A stretch of DNA of 64,000 nt from Coix lacryma-jobi var. lacryma-jobi (Eukaryota; Streptophyta; Magnoliopsida; Poales; Poaceae), in assembly GCA_009763385.1 (NCBI GenBank), contig CM019822.1:6728127-6792126 (forward strand), read 5' to 3'. Below the pieces are notes generated by a model. That model was not told the origin of the DNA. It saw nothing but the letters and a program-made list of their open reading frames with translations, and searched no databases. A program made the position numbers and the translations under genes. Shown here piece after piece: positions 55,611-64,000 of this stretch; the stretch's first letter is position 1; every line of letters begins with the position of its first letter.

Positions 55611-55789
55611 TCTCTCTAATCATTCTTTCATTCTTCAATTTCTTATTCAAATTCCAACATTTCTTATTTCTGTTCCATTCCATTACAGATCAATGCATAG
55701 AGCATGCTCCATCGTCACGGTCAATTGCCGATAGATTTAACAGCTACAATGCACATCTCTATTCTGAAATAGATTCTTTATTCTTGGGC

Positions 55790-57400
55790 CCTTTATTGTC
55801 CAGAAATCATAGGTCTTACCATTAACCCATGTCGACTGTGTGTTCTCTGAACACACTGGGCAGTAAGGCTTTGAAAAGACGGATCCGCAATACTTTCACA
55901 TTCTATAAGTATGATTCTGGACTTTCTCCTTCACAACGTATAACTTAGTGTCAATGTGTTTGGCAGTACACTTGACCCGTTGTCTTAGGAGCAAACTTGT
56001 TGAGTGGTTATCGCTGTTGTTTACCACTACCAACTCCGGGTATAGGTTTCTAAACATTTCGCCTGTCCTTCAAGCCTCATAATAAGCTATTTCATAGGTA
56101 TCCATCATCGATGACACCACTTCTATTTCTTTCTTTCTTTGGAGCTTTTCCACAATAAAACCCCAATCGCGAGTGTTAGTTACTAATGTGGGTTTCACTA
56201 CACATCTCGCCAAAATCAACGTTTGTACCCACAACATTCTGAGGGCACTCATTCTTTGTTATTCATCATGAGGCATATAAAACTTTGCATAAATGCAAAA
56301 CATTCTCAACTCCACTCCAGTGATCTATGTCTGGACTGGACTTCTGCCAAAATGTCCCGGATTCATAAACTATGTCAGGGTAAAATCTTTGTCTTTATAT
56401 TCATCAAGCTTCCAACAGCTGAAGCATATTGGACGTCCATCTATTTCAATTTCACATTCCTTTCCGGTTACCCATGACCATAGAATCAGGCGTACGTTTA
56501 CACATGTACAAACTTCATTTCTTTCAAAACTTTTCTGAGTATGCATTCTTTCATACCCCCATATTCTTTTATCTCGGTAAGTTCCAATTGTTAGATCAAA
56601 TCACGCTTTACCGAGATTATTCTCATCGAGAGGACAAGGACTTCTTATTTTCCTTATAGTAGACTAACATCGCTACTAGCAAGTAAGATGTCATCCAGCT
56701 ACAGGATTAGGAAAATAAATTTCCGGTTCTTAAACTTTTCATAAATACTATTGTCCTTCTCATTCTCTTCAAAAACCCAAATTCTCTTATTGGTCCTTCA
56801 AATACTTTCTAGAGTCTTGCTCTAATCCATGAATGGATTTCTTCAGGTGGCATTTCTTAATTTCTTTCATTTCATGACAAAACCCCACAGGTTATGCCAT
56901 GTAAGTGCATCCTGTAAAACTCTGTTAAGGTATGCCATCTTTGCATCCATTGATGCAACTCTATATCGTAACGTGCCATTCGAAATATCCTGATTCTAAA
57001 AGAATCCTTACGTGAGACATAAAATACATCTCTCATCGTAAAGAATTCATTCTCTTTTCATAAAGCATTTTGCTATAAGCCATGATTCGTATCTTTATGC
57101 ATTCCCTTTGGAGTCACATTTCGCCTTGTAGACCCCTTGACAGCCTACTGTTATGGCTCCATTAGGAATTTCCTCTAAGTCCCAAACATCAGTTGGTACT
57201 CATTAATCTCATTTCATCTTACATGGCTTCAAGCAACTTCAATGGATTAGCACTTCTTTCATATGGGGCTCTTGTTGCTCTTTCATTGCCAAGAGGCAAT
57301 TAATTCTATGGGTTCTTGTGTCACAAGATACTTCTTGTTCTTTAGTTTTCTTATGCAACACAAAAACAACAGGTATTTATATACCATGCTCCCCCAGATT
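55790..57400 (-). pseudogene. Degenerate copia pol (reverse transcriptase and RNase H remnants)
   Basis: Minus-strand segments recall copia Pol in the right order: a KKSIHGLEQ-like stretch near 56,830, an LDDILLASSDV stretch at 56,665-56,700 (the catalytic YVDD region, first residue lost to a stop), a YEIAYYEA stretch near 56,080 and AKHIDTKLYVVKEKVQ near 55,940 from the end of RNase H. These lie in different frames separated by stops. Sequence toward 57,400 probably continues the upstream pol region. The protein cannot be made. Confidence 0.75.
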
Positions 57401-58225
57401 ATTCTGATTTTGGGTTTATTCTTATCTGATATGGTGCCTTAAGCATCATATTAGTACTGTCTTAGTACTTCTGAATTTCATTGCTATCTTCCAATCGGAA
57501 TTTAGCTATTTCTTTAGGGGTATCGTTATCATGACCGTTATACTCCCTCAACGATCAAATTCATCTTTTATAGATCACTCTTTCCCTATATGCACACTGT
57601 ACATTAGGGATTTGGGAGTTTTGTTCAAAAAACTTTCAATTTCTTTCCTTCAATACCTTTCAATCTTCTTTCTCTTGTTCATATCTCAATCCTCCCCCTC
57701 GAAATGAGGCATAAACTTTATTGCCATAATTTCGAAACCATTCATAATTCTTGTGAATGAGGAATCTTTCATTACTTCATTCACATGACTATATCATGCA
57801 AACAAAATTATTTCTTAAACTGTATGGGAGTAACTTTCCTCATCTCACTTCGTTATCTAAACGAGGTCCTTTATTCTTCTATAAGTCACACTCGCATGTT
57901 ATTCTTATCTTTGGTTCGTATGCGATTTTTATTGTTCTTAAACTCATTTAGTGCTTAACGACCATGATAAAATGGAAGTATATTGTCAGTAATGGGATAA
58001 CGTAAGAGCTACCCCAAACTGCTCCCCCGTGTGAGATACACTTAAAGCACATGAGCCATCATCATCATCTTCTCCTGCCATGCAAAATAATTTCAATATC
58101 ATATCTTTTTCCCGTCGTACGGGATAGTTCCCCATAAGGGTCATTAAGCCAAAATTGGCTTTCACATTCAATCATCAAATTCAGAATTAAATCTGAATAT
58201 TCTGTAACATACACATTTAATCCAA

Positions 58226-59271
58226 CGTTGGTCAAATTAAATATGCATATTTTCTTATTACAACTTTTGTCATAATGACTGAAACATAATTCTTCTTCAT
58301 AGAGAGTACATAAAACACATTTCATGTGCCAAATTCTTACTTTGAACCAATATCCCTGAATTCTTTTCTTTTCAAACCATTCTATAAGGGAGCACCGTCC
58401 CTTTATGCAATGACATTCTTTCCCGCAAAACTTGCAGTTTCTTTCTTCTGAGTTACAAGTATACCCCAGCTCTTTCTGTCTGCCTCCAAGAATGGAAGCA
58501 TAAAGTTCTTTGTCTGAAATACATTAATCAACAACAATGAACAATAATAGCATGAAATAACCCTACGTTGGTCTGGTTAAAACATGCATATTGAACTTTT
58601 AAAAAATTTCCAATTCCATTCTATATCACCGTTGGGCAGAAATAGAATAATATTCTTTTACATTAATTCTACATCACCGTTGGGCAGAAATAGAATTAAC
58701 GTAGACAAATTCAAAATTGCTCGTTGATAATCAACATCTTTGCAGCGGAATACTTTTCTCTTTATCAGGGACATTTCTTGATTCTTATATATTCTCTGGA
58801 AAAATTGGTCACGATAACGCAAAATTTACCAGAGATTCAAACTTTACATTCACAATTATAACATTGTTATCATCAACGTTGGTCAGAAAATAACAATATC
58901 ATAATTTAATTCAAACATGTGACTATTCCTCTAATTAAATTTTCCCGTTGGTTCCAATTTAATTAGAAGATAATCAATGTCAACCATGCAGCGGAAAACG
59001 TGAAATTCTCTTTCAAAATATCATCATAAAAGACTGTTAATCAAGGTTGACTAAAAACAACATTATATTCATCTAAACTTTCATCTAACAACATTATATT
59101 CATCTAAACTTTCATCTATTTTTCAAAATTAAATTCTCCCGTTGGTTCGAATTTAATAATGAAAAACAATAAGAGTCATAATACGCAGCGGAAACAAATA
59201 AATTCATCTCATAATAATTTTCCAGAAACATATTTCATATTCTTCTGTTTTCTGAATAAAATTATCGTTGG
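58226..59271. repeat. Eight dispersed CGTTGG-core repeats in the copia-type interior
   Basis: The core occurs at 58226, 58566, 58630, 58678, 58877, 58946, 59140 and 59266. Flanks are partly shared: caccgttgggcagaaatag twice, tcccgttggttc twice, aacgttggtca twice. The spacing is irregular and the DNA between is AT-rich. No Gag motif is visible here. Confidence 0.7.
59062..59119. repeat. Tandem duplication of about 29 bp
   Basis: The phrase aacattatattcatctaaac with the following tttcatct appears twice in succession inside the copia-type interior. Confidence 0.75.
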
Positions 59272-60177
59272 ATAAATTTTACACAGAAAATTTGGTTCAA
59301 ATTTCACTAAAAATGCATCAAAATTTGCATTAAAACAGCTTCTGGAAAAATAATAAACGAATGAAAAACAGTTCACTGTGCATTTCACGACTTTGGCCCG
59401 AAGGCCATTTCGGCCTGCTGGCGAGCGAGCTAGCCAAAACGGCCCAGCGCGGCCCAGCCACACAGCGGCGCCTACCCCCCGCGCCCAGGCCGCAACCTGG
59501 GCCTGGGCCGGGAAAGTGGCCACTCGCGCGCGCCCTCCTGGACCGAAATCGGCCCGATCGATCTCGGCCACTCGTTCTCATCCGACGGCTCTCCGTGATT
59601 CTCGCGGGATCAAAATCCCGGCTCACGGCCGCCGACCCCAAACCCTAGCAACCATTCTCCTTCTTTCCTCCTCCCTTCAGAACCGCGTCGAGCAGCGGCG
59701 GCGGCCGCCATGGCCGTCGGCGCCCGCCGTGCCCTCCGGCAGATCCGCTTCCCTTCCCATCTTTTCTTCCCTCTGTTCTCCACACCTCGCGGCAGCAAGA
59801 GCGAATTGGAGCAAGCGGTGACTTCCCCGCCACCGCCGGAGAAGAAACTGTCGGTCGTGGCGGCGCCGTCCAGGAACCCTTGGCCGGCGAGTGCGTTCCC
59901 TTTGGGAGAGCGCACCGCCGTCCAGAGGCCTCTTGGCGGCGCTCTGGACCGTGCCCGAGATTGAGGCCGGAGCCTCCCTCCCTCGTCACCGATGGTTCGT
60001 GTGGCAAGGAGGTGCCATCTCCGGCGTCTGGGATCCAGGAAGGTCCCTCTACACGGCCGGCTTCTTCGTTCATGGACGAGTTCTTCAGTTAGGGTTAGGG
60101 TTCGTTCTTCGATTCGGTTCGTCGTTCTTCACACCGATCCGCGTCGGATCGGCCGTTTCTTTCACAGTTCGTTCAAA

Positions 60178-60278
60178 TCCCGATCTGAGATCGGTGGATT
60201 CGTTGTTCTATTCGTTCGACATTCTTCCCGATCCGAGAATCGGTGGTTCGTTCTTGTTCTTCCCGATCCGAGAATCGG
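60178..60278. repeat. Palindromic repeats in the copia-type leader
   Basis: Three copies of cccgatcYgagaatcgg (60179-60194, 60227-60243 and 60262-60278) are each self-complementary and separated by TTCGTT-rich spacers. They lie within 160 bases of the primer binding site. Confidence 0.75.
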
Positions 60279-60324
60279 TTCGTTCATTCTTGTTCTTCCC
60301 CGTCTAGATCCACTGTCTAGACCG

Positions 60325-60337
60325 GCTCCGATACCAT
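60325..60337 (-). other. Primer binding site of the copia-type element
   Basis: Directly inside the 5' LTR the minus strand reads ATGGTATCGGAGCC, the initiator tRNA-Met site with one change (G for A) from the usual TGGTATCAGAGCC. Confidence 0.8.
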
Positions 60338-60785
60338 TGTTAGCCCATAGGATCAACTAGCGGTAGATCCAGATGGGGTCCTCTTTGATTTCGAGTAAGA
60401 ATCAGTGGGTAGTTCATCCGAGATGAACTACCAGAGAGAATGGAGATAGATAGGTTAGAGTTTAGGGTTCATACCTTCGAGATCCAGCTGTCCCTGGTTC
60501 GTTGATGGAGGCTGCGCACGGGCAGCGGCGGTCGTTGGAGTAGAAGACGGCGTGGTAGAGCAATCCCATCGCTGGCAGTGCTTCTACCGATCGGACTAGA
60601 GTTTAGGACGGTGGGCTGGCAACGGGACTGGAGAACCTCTTAGTCAGTGTCCTGGCCCCCACCGTCCTTTTATAGCACTGTGCGACGGGGGCCCACCAAC
60701 CATAGGGTTGGGCGCCCCCGATCAGGGCGCGGATCAAAGGCCCGTTAGGCCGTTGGGCCTAACGGTGGGAGATCAATTTCCAACA
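60338..60785 (-). repeat. 5' LTR of the copia-type element, 448 bp
   Basis: On the minus strand it starts TGTTGGAAATTG and ends CTATGGGCTAACA. It aligns with the other LTR at a constant offset of 5,188 bases. The minus strand has a TATA-like gctataaaagg (plus 60666-60676), a plausible promoter. Confidence 0.95.
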
Positions 60786-60790
60786 ACCAG

Positions 60791-62356
60791 GTGTTATCCT
60801 ACCTACTAATCCACGCGTCAGCTGGAGCACTACTATTCCTGCGAGCCAATATACGATTTTTTTATCTGTAATCACATCCGGGTGTTACTTGTTAGAGACG
60901 GCGTAGCAAGCCGAATTAATAAGCTACCACCATCACCACCTCCCACCCCCACCACATACACATATTTTAATATCTTAAGTTTAAACAATTGTAAATAAAA
61001 ATATATTAATATTTATGATATTATTAGATTAATTACGAAATTAGTTTTCATAATAAACTTATTTATATTAATAAATACTAGAAATATGCATGGTAAGTCC
61101 TGAAGTATTTTTTTTAGATACGAATCTATAGTTGTATGTTTTTTTGATAGATAGAGGATTCATGCTCGTGAGGCACGAGTAATCTATGGGATCATGGGCT
61201 CAGCCGTGGCAAGTAATCTATGAGGCCATGGGCTCAGCCATGGCAAATAAGAGCAGCACCGACTGCTCGGATCTGGGCAGCTCATAGGAGCAGCTGCAGA
61301 GGGAGTGTGGGACTCGTTATGGCAATCACGGGCAGACAAGCAAAATTGCCTGTTGGCGACTGCTCGGCTTTGCGCGGCGGCGTATGGTCTCGCAGCAGAC
61401 ATGCATCTTAAGATTAAAAGCATTTCAAATTTAGTTACGATTATTGAAAAGGCCAGCTTCTATCCCAAATATATACAAAAATACACAACATAAGTATGAC
61501 TCTGTTCAGCAAGACTTAGGTGCTTGATTGGTTGTGTACATCCCCAGATGTAGAGGCCGGATATTTTTATCCCTTATCTAAAAAAAGACTTAGGTGCTTG
61601 ATAAGCTGAAACGACTAAACTATTGTGAGAAAAAATCAGGTTTTACAGCTAATTTGTAAGGATTAAAACCGGTTGTACGGATTAAAGCTGGTTTATAGCT
61701 CAAGCGAACAGAGCCATCGTTCGATTAATCATAAATATTGTTATTAAAACGTACAACCATTGTTCAAAAATGGATGCAATTCGAAATCTAACTAAAGTCA
61801 AAACTATCTTAAGATGGATTAAGTTTTAAAAAATATTGTCAACACATAGATACAACTATAGTAAGTAGTGAGGTGTACATCTATTGACGGAAGAAGCACA
61901 CGCGGAACTTAGAGCATCTCTACCAGATTTCTCATACCATATATATCTCCTATAAATTGCTTAAGAGAGCAACTAAAAAAATCAATGTAGAATATAGATG
62001 GGCATGGACACTCTTGCAGCAGGTTATCTAAAATTTATCCTCTATATTTTTGAAGGATATGGAAGAGCGGGTTATCTATTTTATTAAGAGAGATGATGCT
62101 TGTTTTGTTTTAGAAGATCTCTTAAAATCAAGAGTATATGAGATAAGACTGCAGATTCACTCTCTCTCTTAAAACGGTCACAGTCACCTGCACCACGTAC
62201 TAGTACATGTTACCGCAACTATACAGTACAGTACATATTATCAGTATGTACACGTAGACCAGTCACCTGCACACTACGGCGACGCGTTAAGCGTATAGCA
62301 CAGTAGTATACGTGCTACTATTCGCAAAAAAAAAAAGAGTAGTATACGTGCTACTA
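60791..62356. other. Intergenic, no gene recognised
   Basis: AT-rich DNA with scattered transposon-like fragments (for example gcttgattggttgtgtacat near 61531) and an A-run near 62325. No paired ends or ORF of note. Confidence 0.35.
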
Positions 62357-62590
62357 CTCCCTCCGTCCATGATACATTTCAATTCTAATACAGTATTATG
62401 GTTTAATATTTCAAGTTTAATTAATTATTAATAAAAATATCAATATTTATGATATCAAATAAATACTATTAGATTAATTTCGAGATGTATTTAACAAAAT
62501 AATTTGAAATCACAAATATGAATAATATTTATTACAAAATTGGTTAAACACAAGCTATTTTTATTATACGTGATATGTAGTTGTATATTT
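62357..62590. mobile_element. Possible degraded MITE with a Stowaway-type left end
   Basis: The sequence begins ctccctccgtccatgatac. No matching right end was found, and the internal phrase aatatttatgatat also occurs near 61,010, suggesting a related fragment there. Boundaries are uncertain. Confidence 0.35.
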
Positions 62591-63830
62591 TGTTGGATAC
62601 TCCTAGCAGATGTTACCGGGGTCAAACAGTGTGAGGACCGACGTGGTGGGGGGCCTCCGGCGCAACCGCCGCTCAACGTACAGCCGCTACCTCGTATGCA
62701 CGACACGTCACGGTCGCAGCAGGTTGACGTGAGCCATGCCGTGTCAGGATGCCGCCGTCCTGGGACCGACGCGCGACCGCAACACGCCACGTCCCCTCCT
62801 CGCTGACACGGCGCCCCCCCTGCGTGTCTACATCGGGCAATCGCGCGTTACAGTTTGGATCGACAAGGCCGACGATCAATGCAAACGTACAGTAGTATAA
62901 ATGATATTCGTATATAAATAAACTCTGTTCTGATTAAAAAAAAACTCTGTTGAATTCTCATGTATTCGCTCCAGGGCCCAAGGCCCACGATCACTTGATG
63001 AAACGTATAAATGTGAAAACATCATACGTTCAATTAATTTGTGTTGTTTTCTCCATTTCATCTCGGTATAAATGTGAAACCTATTGTGGGAGCTCACATC
63101 TCACTGGCGATTTGCTGCTCACCATTCAAACAACAAGTGATTGTTTATAGCGGCGTTGCGTTGTGACTCTTGCTGCCGTAACCATTGTTGCAATTATTAT
63201 CACTGCTTTTGCACGAAGAAAACATGCAGCCAGCATGTACTCATCTTGAATCTATACCTTTCTGAAAATTTCGAAAACGGAAAAGAATCGAGGATATCGA
63301 GAATCAAATCCTTCATTCGGCCCTACCCGCGCGTTTTTAGCTGTGGACCCGTCCGAGCATCCTTGTTGTGTGTGTTTGTGGGACATAAAAAGAGCAAACG
63401 TTTTTTTTTTTTGGAATAAAAAGAAGACAGAGAGAGAGAGGGACGACGACGGCCTGGCAATGGGCATTCACATCACGACGGACCGTATCCGGCCTATCCG
63501 CGCCCTTGATCCTATCCAATAGTCCGTCCGTCCCGCCTTGGGGAGGAGGACAGCAGAGGAGAGGCGGCCCACACCGCCCACGACCACGGCCGCGCCCGCG
63601 TGGGACCCCCGCAAAAGCTCGAGAAAAGAAAAAGAAGCGGATGGCACAGCACGCGCTGCGCCTGCGCGACGGGTGGGCGTGTCCCCACCTTATCCATCCA
63701 CCACCACCACCCTCTATCCTCCGTTCCGTTCCCGGGTTTGCGTCCGTTGCGTTGCGCCGTACCGTAACGTAGACAAGCCACCCTGAATGTACACTTACGT
63801 CATTCGCAATTGTTGTCAAATAGCTAGCTA
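62591..63830. other. Intergenic, GC-rich patches without a recognised gene
   Basis: Patches at 62,630-62,830 and 63,480-63,770 are open in several frames on both strands and contain proline/arginine-rich low-complexity translations only. They could be first-exon or promoter sequence of a gene beyond the right edge; nothing supports that directly. Confidence 0.3.
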
Positions 63831-63904
63831 GGAGGAATTCTATTGGCTCTCAATATCACTTTACAAATAGCTAGCGAGATGACTATAAAAATAATAAAAA
63901 AGCA

Positions 63905-64000
63905 GCACTTTTATTGGCTATCAAGGAGAGAGATCAAATAGCTAGCGACTTCTCAATAGCTAGTTATTTGATCTCTCTCCTCGATAGCCAATAAGAGTGC
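63905..64000. mobile_element. Foldback (hairpin) element running to the window edge
   Basis: Arms 63905-63945 and 63960-64000 are inverted copies of 41 bases with three mismatches around a 14-base loop. The arms begin gcacttttattggctatc and end ggtatccaataagagtgc-like. A related phrase (ctattggctctcaatatc) at 63841 suggests a larger MITE starting near 63,830. Confidence 0.75.

Larger units (their letters stand above)
55150..60785 (-). mobile_element. Copia-type LTR retrotransposon, 5,636 bp, non-autonomous with decayed interior
   Basis: Two 448-bp LTRs starting TG and ending CA are flanked by the 5-bp duplication ACCAG (55145-55149 and 60786-60790). The primer binding site next to the right LTR and the polypurine tract next to the left LTR set the orientation as minus. 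The interior shows remnants of copia reverse transcriptase and RNase H with many frameshifts and stops, and no intact frame. I found only one difference between the LTRs (A at 55427, G at 60615), so the insertion is recent although the coding region is long dead. Confidence 0.93.

Noticed and set aside
1..64000. CRISPR arrays, bacterial operons, ribosome binding sites, tRNA or rRNA genes
   Set aside because: The window is plant nuclear DNA. The regular repeats are LTR-internal or MITE-derived, and I saw no cloverleaf or rRNA sequence by eye.

Overview
The window is nuclear DNA of a grass, most likely a panicoid of the Andropogoneae (sorghum, sugarcane, Miscanthus type). The evidence is GC-rich first exons, four genes of grass type, dense Tourist and Stowaway MITEs, and two LTR retrotransposons between genes. 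Species is inference; no marker fixes it.

Layout. 284-2043 (-): eight exons of an XBAT32/XBOS32-like ankyrin-RING E3 ligase whose RING end lies off the left edge. 2.1-11 kb: MITEs, tandem duplications, a clean 1.15-kb hAT element with an 8-bp target duplication, and two weak gene-like ORFs. 11275-12117 (+): an RLP44-type receptor-like protein. 12-21 kb: Stowaway and Tourist MITEs (one Stowaway nested in a relative), a Helitron 3' terminus and unidentified exon-like segments. 21226-35306 (-): an intact 14.1-kb Ty3/gypsy chromovirus with 4,105-bp LTRs, TGGGG target duplication, one uninterrupted gag-pol frame ending in a chromodomain, and an extra ORF between the 5' LTR and gag. 38377-39735 (+): an ATL-type RING-H2 ligase. 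47933-51337 (-): a three-exon class II trehalose-6-phosphate synthase with a short uORF. 53.3 kb: a 5'-truncated LINE tail in a 19-bp target duplication. 55150-60785 (-): a copia-type element with nearly identical LTRs but a wrecked interior. The window ends inside a foldback element.

The host genes are not an operon. Their roles are ubiquitin ligation (two), cell-wall/brassinosteroid signalling, and trehalose-6-phosphate signalling, each with its own promoter.

The most unusual feature is the extra chromovirus ORF (30162-30710, minus). Its N-terminus copies the histone H3 tail (R2 to K9 identical, with a weaker match onward to about H3 K23), followed by a predicted coiled coil and an acidic C-terminus. 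The same element encodes a chromodomain, a fold whose relatives bind methylated H3K9. One element therefore appears to carry both a histone-tail reader and a histone-tail look-alike. I do not know of a description of this arrangement, but could not search.
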